64,000 nucleotides of DNA from Massilia aquatica (GTDB lineage: Bacteria > Pseudomonadota > Gammaproteobacteria > Burkholderiales > Burkholderiaceae_D), in the NCBI RefSeq assembly GCF_011682045.1, contig NZ_VVIW01000026.1, positions 1 through 64,000 on the forward strand, written 5' to 3'. This document shows positions 49,697-59,599 of this stretch, piece after piece; position 1 is the stretch's first letter; every line of letters begins with the position of its first letter. Under the pieces are notes generated by a model, which saw only the letters and a list, made by a program, of their open reading frames with translations, had not been told where the DNA came from and made no database searches. The position numbers and the translations under genes are program-made.

Positions 49697-51133
49697 TTAA
49701 AGGATTTTTCCAGGATTCATAATGCCGAGCGGGTCCAGCGCCGCTTTGATGGCACGCATCATGTTCAGTTCGACCTCCGGTTTATATCGCTTGAGCTCGT
49801 CTCGTTTGAGGGCGCCGATGCCGTGCTCGGCCGAAATCGAGCCGGCGTGCGCGGCCACGCTGTCGTGTACGATGCGGTTGATGGCGTCCTGGTTGGCCAG
49901 AAAATCCTCGTGCGCGGTGCCCGGCGGCGGCGCCACGTTGTAGTGCAAATTGCCGTCGCCCACATGGCCGAAGCAGACCAGCTGGCAGCCGGGGTAGGCC
50001 GCCAGCACCCTGGCGTCGGTGCTGTCGATAAACTCGGCGATGCGCGAGACCGGCAGGGAAATGTCGTGCTTGATGTTCTTGCCGGCCGCCGCCTGCGCCA
50101 GCGGAATGTGTTCGCGCAACTGCCACAGGGCCAGCGACTGGGCGACCGAGGTGGCCACCACGGCGTCGTCGGCAATATCTTGCGCAATAGCGTCGGCGAT
50201 GGTCTGCTCCAGCAGGCCGACCGCGTGCTGTTCCGATTCGCTGCTCGACAGTTCCAGCAGCACGTACTGCGGATGGCGCGTGACGAACGGCTGCGCCAGG
50301 CTGGGAAAATGGGTGCCGACCAGGCGCAGGCAAAAGTCGGACATCAGCTCGAAGCCGGTCAGGCTGGCGCCGCAGCGGTCCTGGGCCAGGCTCAGGAGCT
50401 CGAGCGCCTGGCGCGGCGCGGCGATCGCCACCAGCGCCGTGATCGACGCCTTCGGCTGCGGGAACAGGCGCAGCACCGCGCCGGTGATCACGCCGAGCGT
50501 GCCTTCGGCGCCGATGAACAGGTCGCGCAGGTCGTAGCCGGTATTGTCCTTGCGCAAGCCGCGCAGGCCGTTCCAGATCTCGCCCTGGGCGGTTACCACT
50601 TCCAGTCCCAGGCACAGCTCGCGCGTGTTGCCGTAACGCAGCACTGCGGTGCCGCCGGCGTTGGTCGACAGGTTGCCGCCGATACTGCAACTGCCTTCGG
50701 CCGCCAGCGACAGGGGAAACAGGCAGTCTTCCAGCGCGGCCGCTTCCTGGATGGTTTGCAGGATGCAGCCGGCGTCGACCGTGATGGTGCGGTTGACCGC
50801 ATCGAGCTCGCGCACCCGGTTCAGGCGCGCCAGCGACAGCACCACGGCGCTGCCGCTCGCGTCCGGCACGCTGCCCAGCACCAGGCCGGTCTTGCCGCCT
50901 TGCGGCACCAGCGGCACGCGGTGCGCGGCGCAGGCTTGCACCAGTTGCGCCACCTGTTCGGTGTCGGCCGGGCGCAGCACCGCCAGCGCGCGCCCGGTGA
51001 AGCGGCCGCGCCAGTCGGTGAGGAAGGGCGCCATGTCGGCCTCGCCGGTGAGCACGTGGGCCGCGCCGGCGATGGCGCGGCAGCGCTCGAGAAAGGCGGC
51101 GTTGGCCTGGGGTAATGCGTTCGAATTGCTCAC
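49697..51133 (-). CDS. FAD-linked oxidase, D-2-hydroxyacid/glycolate dehydrogenase type
   Basis: A 478-residue flavoprotein: FAD-binding PCMH domain (about 45-225; VPLVPQGGKTGLVLGSVP, GSCSIGGNLSTNAGG, IGAEGTLGVITGAVL) and the FAD-oxidase C-terminal domain (about 230-475; CFGHVGDGNLHYNV, SAEHGIGALKR, ALDPLGIMNPGKIL). This pattern fits GlcD, D-lactate and D-2-hydroxyglutarate dehydrogenases. The substrate is not decided by sequence. It starts with a GTG that overlaps the DUF2069 stop (GTGA). Confidence 0.9.
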   Translation of the reverse strand: MSNSNALPQANAAFLERCRAIAGAAHVLTGEADMAPFLTDWRGRFTGRALAVLRPADTEQVAQLVQACAAHRVPLVPQGGKTGLVLGSVPDASGSAVVLSLARLNRVRELDAVNRTITVDAGCILQTIQEAAALEDCLFPLSLAAEGSCSIGGNLSTNAGGTAVLRYGNTRELCLGLEVVTAQGEIWNGLRGLRKDNTGYDLRDLFIGAEGTLGVITGAVLRLFPQPKASITALVAIAAPRQALELLSLAQDRCGASLTGFELMSDFCLRLVGTHFPSLAQPFVTRHPQYVLLELSSSESEQHAVGLLEQTIADAIAQDIADDAVVATSVAQSLALWQLREHIPLAQAAAGKNIKHDISLPVSRIAEFIDSTDARVLAAYPGCQLVCFGHVGDGNLHYNVAPPPGTAHEDFLANQDAINRIVHDSVAAHAGSISAEHGIGALKRDELKRYKPEVELNMMRAIKAALDPLGIMNPGKIL

Positions 51134-51534
51134 TTGGTCGACTTGGTGGAGTTCACTTTCTCCAGCAATTCCTTGGCCATTTTCTTCGCGGCTTTTTTAT
51201 ACGGACGCAGGTACAGCAGCGCGCAGGCGAAATAGACCAGCACGAGCACGATTTCGCCCATCGCCATAAAGCGCGACACTTCCAGCTTGTCGCTCCAGGC
51301 GCGCACCACGCCTTCGGTGAAGTACAGCAAAATCACCATCGACGACCATTGCAGGGTATAAATATCGCGTTTGATCACCCCGCCCAGGGGAATGAGCAGG
51401 GGCAAGACCTTGAGCGCGAGGATCCAGCTGCCGGGGCGCAAGGGCGCGACCAGGGTTTCCCAGGCCAGCAGCCAGGCGATCAGGATCACCAGGCTGGCAA
51501 TGGCGCCGATATGAAAATACTTGGGTGGCTGCAT
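51130..51534 (-). CDS. DUF2069 membrane protein
   Basis: A 134-residue inner-membrane protein with four predicted TM segments (about 10-30, 38-54, 65-78 and 92-110) and a Lys-rich C-terminal tail. It carries the DUF2069-like core LKVLPLLIPLGGVIKRDIYT (in parts) and WSSMVILLYFTEGVVRAW. It is adjacent to wrbA with no gap, an arrangement seen in other proteobacteria. Function is unknown. Confidence 0.85.
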   Translation of the reverse strand: MQPPKYFHIGAIASLVILIAWLLAWETLVAPLRPGSWILALKVLPLLIPLGGVIKRDIYTLQWSSMVILLYFTEGVVRAWSDKLEVSRFMAMGEIVLVLVYFACALLYLRPYKKAAKKMAKELLEKVNSTKSTK

Positions 51535-52200
<666 letters not shown>

Positions 52201-52220
52201 TCACGCGTTTCTCAAGATAC

Positions 52221-53621
52221 ATGCTTTCAAAAACAGTCCATTCGATTTCCCGGTCCACCAGTGACATGATCAATACCAGCGTCGACATGGTGCGCGGCCT
52301 GACCTGGGGCGAAGCGCGCGACCTGCTGCGTTTTGCCCGGCGCCGCCTGAACGAAGAAAAATTGCCGCAGGTGGCAGGCAGCCTCACGTTCACCAGCACC
52401 CTGGCGCTGGTGCCGCTCTTGACCATCGTGCTGGCGATTTTCACGACCTTTCCCGTCTTTAGCAGTTTCAGGGTGGCGCTGGAAGCGTACTTCGTCCAGA
52501 CCCTGATGCCCAAGGCCATCGCCAATACCATTACCGGCAACCTGACCCAGTTCGCCAGCAAGGCCAAGAGCCTGTCGGCGGTGGGCGCGGTGGCGCTGGT
52601 GATGACCTCGGCGGCCATGATGAACATGATCGAGCGCGCCTTCAACCAGATCTGGCGGGTGCGCGAAGTGCGCCCGATCGCCCAGCGCGTGACCATTTAC
52701 TGGGCGCTGGTCACGCTCGGCCCGCTGCTGTTCGGCCTGTCGCTAACCGCCACCTCGCAACTGTTCATGGCCACCAGCGCGCTGACCAGCGCTTCGCCCT
52801 TCTTCAGCGCACTGTTCTACACGGCCGCCTCGGTCGGGCTGACCACCGGCGCTTATACGCTGTTATATATGACGGTGCCGAACCGCTTCGTCGACTGGCG
52901 CGACGCGGTCTGGGGCGGCCTGGTGGCGGCGGTCGCCTTCGAGGTCGCCAAGCGCTTGTTCGCCATGTTCGTCAGCCAGTTTCCGACCTACGCGATCATT
53001 TATGGCGCGCTGGCGGCGCTGCCGCTGTTTTTGCTGTGGATTTACCTGTCGTGGATGATCACCCTGGTCGGCGCGATCATCACCGCGGCGCTGCCGGTCG
53101 TCAAGTATGAGCGCTGGTGGTACGAGCCGGCGCCGGGCGGGGAGTTCGTGGACGCCATGGCGATCCTCAAAGTCTTGTATGGACGCGCCCGGACGAGCGA
53201 CACGGCGCTGGTGTCGAGCGCGGCGATCCGCGCCCACACCCGCATCGGCTACGATGAAATGACCACCTTGCTCGAGCAGATGCTGGCCGTGGGCTGGGTC
53301 GGCCGGGTGCAGGCGAATGTGACCACGCGTTCGCGCTGGGGCAAGCGCGCCATCGAAAGCGCCGAAAACTGGGTATTGCTGGTCAATGTGGACAAGCTCA
53401 AGCTGGCCGACGTGTACCGCCTGTTCGTGTTCGGACGCACCGCGATCGACGCGGCGGTGGCCATCGACCTCGATAAAGAATCTGAGCTCGACAAGAACTC
53501 GCCGCTGACGCTCGACGGCAGCGCGCTGGCGCGCCAGGTCGAGGTGGCGGTCGAGGAAGGCCTGGGGCAGAGCCTGGCGCAGCATTTTGCCGCGCCGCGT
53601 TTGCCTGCGGCGCGGGCGTGA
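52221..53621 (+). CDS. YihY/virulence factor BrkB family membrane protein
   Basis: A 466-residue protein: an N-terminal cytosolic segment, then six TMs within about 50-300 with family motifs LPQVAGSLTFTSTLALVPLLTI (in parts), MMNMIERAFNQIWRV, VPNRFVDWRDAVWGG and LFLLWIYLSWMITLVGA, and a C-terminal cytosolic domain (about 310-466) that resembles a winged helix (IGYDEMTTLLEQMLAVGWVG). The family was once labelled ribonuclease BN, which is not correct for these proteins; its role is unknown. It is divergent from wrbA. An internal ATG at 52266 is an alternative start. Confidence 0.87.
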   Translation: MLSKTVHSISRSTSDMINTSVDMVRGLTWGEARDLLRFARRRLNEEKLPQVAGSLTFTSTLALVPLLTIVLAIFTTFPVFSSFRVALEAYFVQTLMPKAIANTITGNLTQFASKAKSLSAVGAVALVMTSAAMMNMIERAFNQIWRVREVRPIAQRVTIYWALVTLGPLLFGLSLTATSQLFMATSALTSASPFFSALFYTAASVGLTTGAYTLLYMTVPNRFVDWRDAVWGGLVAAVAFEVAKRLFAMFVSQFPTYAIIYGALAALPLFLLWIYLSWMITLVGAIITAALPVVKYERWWYEPAPGGEFVDAMAILKVLYGRARTSDTALVSSAAIRAHTRIGYDEMTTLLEQMLAVGWVGRVQANVTTRSRWGKRAIESAENWVLLVNVDKLKLADVYRLFVFGRTAIDAAVAIDLDKESELDKNSPLTLDGSALARQVEVAVEEGLGQSLAQHFAAPRLPAARA

Positions 53622-53837
53622 GCAGGCCCGGGCTTGGTTTGTGCCGAGAGCGAATGGAGCTGGCTATGTGATGAGAGGGGGCGTAGGCAAGCAGCCAAAA
53701 TTCGCGCCGTTCAGGGAACTTGTTGAGTAGCTGGGGCTCTAAATGGTTAGCTTTTGCTGACCATGCACGCCGGATCTAATGGAGACGTCGTGAGATAATT
53801 GATCCCATACTGAAACACTTTATTTCTGGAGTTCGCC
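53622..53837. promoter_or_regulatory. upstream region of the parDE-like module
   Basis: No gene seen. A near-perfect inverted repeat TGGTTAGC-TTTT-GCTGACCA (53744-53763, one mismatch) may be an operator of the toxin-antitoxin operon. No -35/-10 pair is convincing. Confidence 0.35.
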
Positions 53838-54122
53838 ATGTCCGACCTCACTTCGCTGGCGCTTGAACTTGATCGGGAAACACAGCGTCGGCTCAATCGC
53901 CTGGCTGAAGCGCGCCAACTATCGCCGCATTTGATGATGAATGAGGCGATTGCGCAGTATCTTGAACGCGAGGAAAAGACCGAAGTATTTCGGCAAGAAA
54001 CGCTTGACTCATGGAATGAGTATCAGGCAACCGGGTTACACGTTACTGGTGAGGAAGTCATAGCATGGCTTGAGACGTGGGGCGATGAGAACGAGCTACC
54101 CGCACCCGAGTGCCACAAGTGA
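53838..54122 (+). CDS. ribbon-helix-helix antitoxin, ParD/CopG-like
   Basis: A 94-residue protein with an N-terminal ribbon-helix-helix (LTSLALELDRETQRRLNRLAEARQLSPHLMMNEAI, in parts) and an acidic toxin-binding tail (EEKTEVFRQETLDSW, TGEEVIAWLETWGDENE). It is expected to bind its own promoter and neutralise the toxin encoded next. The ATG at 53838 follows TGGAG at a normal distance. This is the second toxin-antitoxin system in the window. Confidence 0.85.
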   Translation: MSDLTSLALELDRETQRRLNRLAEARQLSPHLMMNEAIAQYLEREEKTEVFRQETLDSWNEYQATGLHVTGEEVIAWLETWGDENELPAPECHK

Positions 54123-54171
54123 CGACGATTGCTGATGTCCTCGGGCACACAAAACGGGTTTGCGCGCTCCT

Positions 54172-54462
54172 GTGCCGCAATTGCGCTTTTCCACGCGGGC
54201 ACTTCTCGACCTGAAAAGGTTGCGGGAGTTTTTGCAGCCGAAAAGTCCTGCGGCAGCCAAGCGCGCTACGCAGGCGATCGTGAAGTCGTTGCGCGTCTTG
54301 AGCCAGCGTCCACGACTTGGGCGTCCAATACCTAATTTGCCTTTTGGCAACTACGAGTTCGTGATTTCTTATGGAAATGCAGGCTACATCGCCCGTTACC
54401 GTTTCACTGACGGCGTGGTCACAATTTTGTCGGTGAGGCATCAAAAAGAAGCGTCGCCGTAG
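54172..54462 (+). CDS. RelE/ParE-superfamily toxin
   Basis: A 96-residue protein of the RelE/ParE fold: PQLRFSTRALLDLKRLREFLQ, AIVKSLRVLSQRPRLGRPIPN and YEFVISYGNAGYIARYRFTDGVVTILSVRHQKE (in parts). ParE toxins inhibit gyrase, and RelE toxins cut mRNA; this one is nearer ParE by the lack of an obvious catalytic set. There is no ATG in frame. The GTG at 54172 gives the usual MPQLRFS start; a TTG at 54160 is possible. It begins 49 bp after the antitoxin stop. Confidence 0.8.
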   Translation: MPQLRFSTRALLDLKRLREFLQPKSPAAAKRATQAIVKSLRVLSQRPRLGRPIPNLPFGNYEFVISYGNAGYIARYRFTDGVVTILSVRHQKEASP

Positions 54463-54481
54463 AGGTGAGAAAGGTGAAGGC

Positions 54482-54787
54482 CTACCAGCTCAGCTTCCCC
54501 GTCAGCATCTGCCAGTACATCACCCAATCGCCCATGAACGAATGCAGCGGCCGCGCAAACGACGCGGGCCGGTTCTTTTCATAGAAAAAATGCCCGATCC
54601 AGGCGCCGCCGTAGCCGGACACCAGCGCCGCCAGGATCCACCAGCCATTTATGCTCACCACATACTGCGCGAGCGCCCCAAGCGCCGATGAGCTGCCGAT
54701 GAAATGCGCGCGCCGGCACAGCAGGTTCGCATGCTGGCTCAGGTAGTAAGGATAAAACTCGGCAAAGCTGGCGTGACGGGGCGGCAT
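54482..54787 (-). CDS. DUF962/Mpo1-like membrane protein
   Basis: A 101-residue protein with two hydrophobic segments (about 30-48 and 50-68) and the DUF962/Mpo1 signature: FAEFYPYYLSQHANLLCRRAHFIG (in parts), GYGGAWIGHFFYEKNRPASF and HSFMGDWVMYWQMLTGKL. Yeast Mpo1 is a dioxygenase in phytosphingosine degradation; the bacterial role is unknown. The ATG at 54787 follows AGGAG. It lies 19 bp after the alpha/beta hydrolase gene. Confidence 0.88.
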   Translation of the reverse strand: MPPRHASFAEFYPYYLSQHANLLCRRAHFIGSSSALGALAQYVVSINGWWILAALVSGYGGAWIGHFFYEKNRPASFARPLHSFMGDWVMYWQMLTGKLSW

Positions 54788-54806
54788 GCGGCTCTCCTGG
54801 CGTACT

Positions 54807-55622
54807 CTACACGGGTGCGGGCGCGGTGGCGAAGCCGAACAGCGCATCGAGCACGGCGTCCGGCTGCTCGGCCATCAGCTGGTGGCCGGCATCGACCTGC
54901 ACGATCTTGCCGTGCTTGATTGCGGACGTCAGTACTTTGGTCGAGCGCGGCGGCGTCATCATGTCCTTGCCGCCGAAAATGAACAGGGTCGGGCAGCTTA
55001 CCGCTTCGGCCGCGACCTGGCCGTTGGCGTAGGCATTGCAAGCGTAAAAATCGGTGTAGAACAGCTGCTCCGGATTGATGGCCGACATGCGCTGCATCAG
55101 GCGCCGCGCGCCGCCCATCGTATAAAACCCCGGCCCGGGGCACGATGGTTTTTGCGCCATCGACGAATGCGAGAAGATGTTGACCATGTCGATCGCGGCC
55201 TGCTCGTTGTTTTTGGCCGTGTCGAGCAGCGCGTCGGACACCTTCATCGGATACGTGGTGCCCAGCAGCGCCAGGTGCGTGACCCGGCGCGGCGCCTGGA
55301 ACGCCGCTTCGAGCGCGACCAGGGAGCCCATGCTGTGGCCCGCCAGGATGGCGCGTTCGACGCCGGCGGCGCCGATCAGCGCCAGCAGCCAGGCAGCCAT
55401 CTCTTCGACGCTGTGCAGCGCCGCGCCCTTGCTGCGGCCGTGGCCGGGCAGGTCGACCGCCAGCACGTTGAAACCGTGGTGCGCAAAATAGCGCGACTGC
55501 AAAGCCCACACCGAATGGTCGTTCTGGGCGCCGTGGATGAAGACGATGGTCGGCAGGTCCCCGTTAAAGGCTTTGCCGCCGGTGTAGCAGTAGGCGTCGA
55601 AGCCGGGCAGGTGGTACATCAT
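54807..55622 (-). CDS. alpha/beta hydrolase
   Basis: A 271-residue alpha/beta hydrolase: oxyanion motif FIHGAQNDHSVW, nucleophile elbow GHSMGS, acid in IFGGKDMMTPP and catalytic His in DAGHQLMAEQP. No signal peptide, so cytosolic; the substrate is unknown. It begins 1 bp after the stop of the sulfhydrylase-type gene, so they are co-transcribed. Confidence 0.85.
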   Translation of the reverse strand: MMYHLPGFDAYCYTGGKAFNGDLPTIVFIHGAQNDHSVWALQSRYFAHHGFNVLAVDLPGHGRSKGAALHSVEEMAAWLLALIGAAGVERAILAGHSMGSLVALEAAFQAPRRVTHLALLGTTYPMKVSDALLDTAKNNEQAAIDMVNIFSHSSMAQKPSCPGPGFYTMGGARRLMQRMSAINPEQLFYTDFYACNAYANGQVAAEAVSCPTLFIFGGKDMMTPPRSTKVLTSAIKHGKIVQVDAGHQLMAEQPDAVLDALFGFATAPAPV

Positions 55623-55623
55623 G

Positions 55624-56934
55624 TCAGGCTCCCTTCTGCGACAATTTGAGGCCGCGCGCCAGATCCTCGATCAGGTCGTCCACGTCTTCCAGGCCGATCG
55701 ACAGGCGCATCGTGCCTTCCTTGATGCCGGATGCCGCCAGTTGTGCGGTCGGCACGCGGAAGTGGGTGGTCGACGCCGGATGGATTACCAGCGACTTGGC
55801 GTCGCCCACGTTGGCCAGGTGCGAGAAGATCTTGAGCGCATCGACAAAACGGCGTCCGGCGGCGCGGTCGCCTTTGAGGCTGAACGAGAACACCGCGCCG
55901 CAGCCCTTCGGCAGCAGGCGCTTGGCCAGCGCATAGTCGGGATGCGATGCGAGTTCCGGATACGACACCGACTCCACCGCGGGATTGGCCAGCAGGAACT
56001 CGACCACCTTGCGCGTGTTGGCCACGTGGCGGTCCATGCGCAGGCTGAGCGTTTCGATCCCCTGCAGGATCGCGAACGCATTGTGAGGGCTCATCACCGC
56101 GCCGAAATCGCGCAGGCCTTCGCGCCGTGCGCGCAGCGAAAACGGCGCCACGGTCGATTCCTCGGCGAACACCATGCCGTGGAAGCCTTCGTACGGCTCG
56201 CATAATTCGGCAAAGCGCCCGGTCTTGTCGTAGGCGGCTTGCCAGTCGAAGGTGCCGCCGTCGACCAGCAGGCCGCCGATGGCGGTGCCGTGCCCGCACA
56301 GGAACTTGGTGGCCGAGTGGAATACCAGGTCGGCGCCATGGTCGAACGGGCGCAGCAAATATGGCGTGGTGAAGGTCGAATCCATCATCAGCGGCAGATG
56401 GTGGTCGTGGGCGATGGCCGAGACGGTGGCGATATCGAGCACGTCGAGCCCCGGATTGCCCAGCGTTTCGGCGAACAGCACCTTGGTGTTGGGGCGGATC
56501 GCGGCGCGCCAGGCGTCGGGGTCGCGCGGATCGACAAAGGTGGTCTCGATGCCGAAGCGCTTGAGCGTGTAAGCGAGCAGGTTTTGCGAGCCGCCGTACA
56601 GCGCGCGCGAGGCGACGATGTGCGACCCGGCGCCGGCGATCGTCACCAGGCCGAGGTGCATCGCGGCCTGGCCGCTGGCGGTGGCAATGCCGGCCACGCC
56701 GCCTTCGAGGGCGGCGATGCGTTCTTCCAGCACCGCGTTGGTCGGGTTGGAGATGCGCGAGTACACATGGCCGGCGCGCTCCATGTTGAACAGCGAGGCC
56801 GCATGGTCCGAGTCCTTGAACGCGAACGAGGAAGTGAAATAGACGGGCGTGGCGCGCGCGCCGGTGGCCGGGTCGGGGGCAGCGCCGGCGTGCAGCGACA
56901 GGGTGTCGAAGCCGGGATATCGAGGTCCGCTCAT
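55624..56934 (-). CDS. O-acetylhomoserine aminocarboxypropyltransferase/sulfhydrylase-type enzyme
   Basis: A 436-residue Cys/Met-metabolism PLP enzyme: FDTLSLHAGAAPDPATGARATPVYFTSSFAF (in parts), YSRISNPTNAVLEERIAALEGG, MDSTFTTPYL, PLP Lys in FHSATKFLCGHGT, and C-terminal TTHFRVPTAQLAASGI. The length and motifs fit MetY-type O-acetylhomoserine sulfhydrylases, which make homocysteine from O-acetylhomoserine and sulfide. Cystathionine gamma-synthase is an alternative but is usually shorter. Confidence 0.88.
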   Translation of the reverse strand: MSGPRYPGFDTLSLHAGAAPDPATGARATPVYFTSSFAFKDSDHAASLFNMERAGHVYSRISNPTNAVLEERIAALEGGVAGIATASGQAAMHLGLVTIAGAGSHIVASRALYGGSQNLLAYTLKRFGIETTFVDPRDPDAWRAAIRPNTKVLFAETLGNPGLDVLDIATVSAIAHDHHLPLMMDSTFTTPYLLRPFDHGADLVFHSATKFLCGHGTAIGGLLVDGGTFDWQAAYDKTGRFAELCEPYEGFHGMVFAEESTVAPFSLRARREGLRDFGAVMSPHNAFAILQGIETLSLRMDRHVANTRKVVEFLLANPAVESVSYPELASHPDYALAKRLLPKGCGAVFSFSLKGDRAAGRRFVDALKIFSHLANVGDAKSLVIHPASTTHFRVPTAQLAASGIKEGTMRLSIGLEDVDDLIEDLARGLKLSQKGA

Positions 56935-57155
56935 GGTGGGCTCATCTCATGGAAAAAGGATGGGCCGAATCGTAGCACGCAAGCGTTGCACAAAAGCGTG
57001 GTTTGCTCGTTAAAATGGTGCAAATGCCAATCGGGCGCTGTCACCAGTGTCATGATCGATCGCAATGCTGGATTTTTTGCCAAGCTTACGCTACAGTCGG
57101 AGCTAGGGTTTATAGAAAACATCCACTTATAACCTCACCACAGAAGGCGGCCACC

Positions 57156-57608
57156 ATGAAAGTCTCAGAAATCCTTCAAGTGAAGGGCAACATCCTCTAT
57201 ACCGCAACGCCCGAGATGCTGCTCGTCGATGCCGTCAACACCATGGCCGAAAAGGACATCGGTTCGCTGGTGGTCATGGAATTCGGCGACCTGGTCGGCA
57301 TGCTGACGTTCCGCGAAGTGATCAAGGTGCTGCACAAAAATAACGGCGCGGTCGGCGCGGGCACGGTGCGCAAGCACATGGACGACCATCCGATCACCGT
57401 CACGCCGGACACCGAAGTGAACGAGGTGCGCCGCATGATGCTCGAAAAGCACGCGCGCTACCTGCCGGTGATGAACGCCAAGACCCTGCTCGGCGTCATT
57501 TCGTTCTACGACGTCGCGCGCGCGGTGCTGGAAGCGCAAAGCTTCGAAAACCGCATGCTCAAGGCCTACATCCGCGACTGGCCGGCCGAAACCGCGCAGG
57601 AAGACTGA
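57156..57608 (+). CDS. CBS-domain-pair protein
   Basis: A 150-residue protein made of two CBS domains (about 7-62 and 72-130), with VDAVNTMAEKDIGSLVVME and VNEVRRMMLEKHARYLPVM. CBS pairs bind adenosine nucleotides and act as energy sensors. No catalytic domain is fused. The ATG at 57156 is preceded by a poor ribosome-binding site (GAAGGCGG), and the frame is open upstream to 57003. It is followed by a PhzF gene with a 1-bp gap. Confidence 0.85.
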   Translation: MKVSEILQVKGNILYTATPEMLLVDAVNTMAEKDIGSLVVMEFGDLVGMLTFREVIKVLHKNNGAVGAGTVRKHMDDHPITVTPDTEVNEVRRMMLEKHARYLPVMNAKTLLGVISFYDVARAVLEAQSFENRMLKAYIRDWPAETAQED

Positions 57609-57609
57609 T

Positions 57610-58500
57610 GTGACCCTCGCTCCGGGCGCGGCGCGCCGCTTCAGGCAGGTGGATGTATTCACCAGCGTCGCCTTCAAGGGCAATCCGCTGGCCGTGGTGT
57701 TAGACGCCGACGGCCTGTCCGACGCGCAGATGCAATCGATGGCGCGCTGGACCAACCTGTCCGAAACCACCTTTGTGCTCACGCCGCACGATGCGCAGGC
57801 CGATTACCGGGTTCGCATTTTCTCGCCCGATACCGAGTTTCCCTTCGCCGGACATCCCACCCTGGGCACGGCGCATGCCTTGCTGGAGGCGGGCCTGGTG
57901 CCGCGCCGCCCCGGCGCGCTGGTGCAGGAGTGCGGCGTGGGGCTGGTGCCGATCGAGCTTGGCAGCGATGGCATGCTGGCCTTTCGCGCACCGCCGGCCA
58001 GCCTGGCGCCGCTCGCGCACCAGCACCAGCGCTTGCTGGCGCGGGTGTTGCCAGGCACCGTGCTTGATGCGCACTGCACGCCGCTGATCGCCAACATGGG
58101 CATCGCCTGGCTGGTGGTGCGGCTCCAGACTGCGCAAGCCTGCGTCGATGCGCGCGTCGACGGCGCCGCGCTGCGGGAACTGACCCGCCTCGGCGTGACC
58201 GGCGTGGCGCTCTACGGCCCGCATGACGCCGACGGGCCGGCCGATTACGAGGTCAGGGCGCTGTTTACCAAACACGGTTCGCTGGTCGAAGATCCGGTCA
58301 CCGGCAGCGCCAATGCCTGCATCGCCCGCGTGCTGCAGGCGCAGGGCTTTCCCGATGGCGGCGAGAGTAGCCGCGGCTACAGCGCGCGCCAGGGCACCTG
58401 CCTGGACTGCGACGGCCGCATCGCGGTCAGCTGGGTCGATGGCGAGCCGTGGATCGGCGGCCACTCGGTCACGGTGATCGATGGCGTAGTGCGGGTTTAA
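57610..58500 (+). CDS. PhzF family isomerase-like protein
   Basis: A 296-residue PhzF-fold protein: N-terminal QVDVFTSVAFKGNPLAVV, catalytic Glu52 (NLSETTFV), FPFAGHPTLGTAHALL and C-terminal EDPVTGSANACIA. The family includes PhzF (phenazine synthesis) and many isomerases of unknown substrate; there are no phenazine genes here. The start is a GTG directly after the CBS stop codon. Confidence 0.87.
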   Translation: MTLAPGAARRFRQVDVFTSVAFKGNPLAVVLDADGLSDAQMQSMARWTNLSETTFVLTPHDAQADYRVRIFSPDTEFPFAGHPTLGTAHALLEAGLVPRRPGALVQECGVGLVPIELGSDGMLAFRAPPASLAPLAHQHQRLLARVLPGTVLDAHCTPLIANMGIAWLVVRLQTAQACVDARVDGAALRELTRLGVTGVALYGPHDADGPADYEVRALFTKHGSLVEDPVTGSANACIARVLQAQGFPDGGESSRGYSARQGTCLDCDGRIAVSWVDGEPWIGGHSVTVIDGVVRV

Positions 58501-58503
58501 GCG

Positions 58504-59562
58504 ATGGGGTATCGCCACGCCATCGTGATTGTGGCGGCAAGCCTGGCCGGCCACGCGCTGGCATCAGCCAGCAGCGCCGATGCCGCTTGTGGCCAGCATG
58601 CATCGGGTGTCGTTCGCAAGGTGGCACTGGCGTCGATGCGCAGCAAAACGCCGCTGTACGTGATCGACCATGCCGGCCGACTGGTCAAGCTCGACCTCGC
58701 TTCCGGCAAGACCACGACCCTGTCCGACCACCGCTTTGACTCCATGCCAACCCTGCGCGCCTCGGCCGACGGCCGATGGCTCAGTTACAGCGGCGTGCTC
58801 GAAAGCGGCGGCAAAACCCAGTATTGGCTATACGACCGCCGCAGCGGTTCGGAACGACTGGTCTATGAGCATCCCGCATGGGGAGGGGATACTCCCGGAT
58901 TTTCGCCGGACAGCCGTTATCTTGCCATCAGTGCCAACTACGACAGGCGCTGGGAAAGTACCAGCGGTGCTGGCCTGTTCCTGTTTGATACCGCAACGGC
59001 CCGCTTGCTAACCGTGACATTGCCCGCAAAAATTCCCGTGCGCGATGCATGGACAGCGACCGAGTGGTCGCAAGATGGCAAGCTGCTGTTAATCCTCGTG
59101 CGCGGGAAGTTGCCTGAAAGTCAATTCAGCTATGTTGGTTATGCTCCCGCGAGCGGGAGAGTCGAAACACTGTCGGGTCATTACGATTCGCAGACGCATC
59201 GCCACCACTTCAAGCGCGGCGCGCAGCGCATTCCCGCAGCCGAAGAACGCCGGCCGAAATCGGACGAGGCGCCGTCATCGGCCCGCTCCCCGGGCGGGAC
59301 GTGGCGCGCCTATTTCGAGCGGCGGCAGGACAGCCGGCCTTATCAACTGATCGTCGCAAACAAGGCAGGCGTGAGCAAGCCCGTCGCGGTCGGGTCCTAT
59401 CATCAGTGCGAAGGGTACACGCTCCACATCAGCGGCTGGCTTGACGAGCGCCACCTCGTGTACCGCAATGGCATGATGAAGTTCCTGATCTTCGATGCGG
59501 AAACGGGGAACACGGCCGACCTGTCAGGCGACGATAACGGGCCGTTGTCGTTCACATGGTAA
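58504..59562 (+). CDS. TolB-like beta-propeller periplasmic protein
   Basis: A 352-residue protein with a signal peptide (about 1-21, cleavage near ALASA) and WD40/TolB-like repeats: GRLVKLDLASGKTTTLSD, SADGRWLSYSG, FSPDSRYLAISANYD, WSQDGKLLLILVRG and FLIFDAETGNTADLSGDD. It is predicted to be a periplasmic propeller; no partner is known. It starts 3 bp after the PhzF stop, so it may share the transcript, but the functions do not obviously connect. Confidence 0.7.
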   Translation: MGYRHAIVIVAASLAGHALASASSADAACGQHASGVVRKVALASMRSKTPLYVIDHAGRLVKLDLASGKTTTLSDHRFDSMPTLRASADGRWLSYSGVLESGGKTQYWLYDRRSGSERLVYEHPAWGGDTPGFSPDSRYLAISANYDRRWESTSGAGLFLFDTATARLLTVTLPAKIPVRDAWTATEWSQDGKLLLILVRGKLPESQFSYVGYAPASGRVETLSGHYDSQTHRHHFKRGAQRIPAAEERRPKSDEAPSSARSPGGTWRAYFERRQDSRPYQLIVANKAGVSKPVAVGSYHQCEGYTLHISGWLDERHLVYRNGMMKFLIFDAETGNTADLSGDDNGPLSFTW

Positions 59563-59599
59563 ATCAAGGTCAGCCTGCTCCGGCGCAGGAGCGGCAGGG

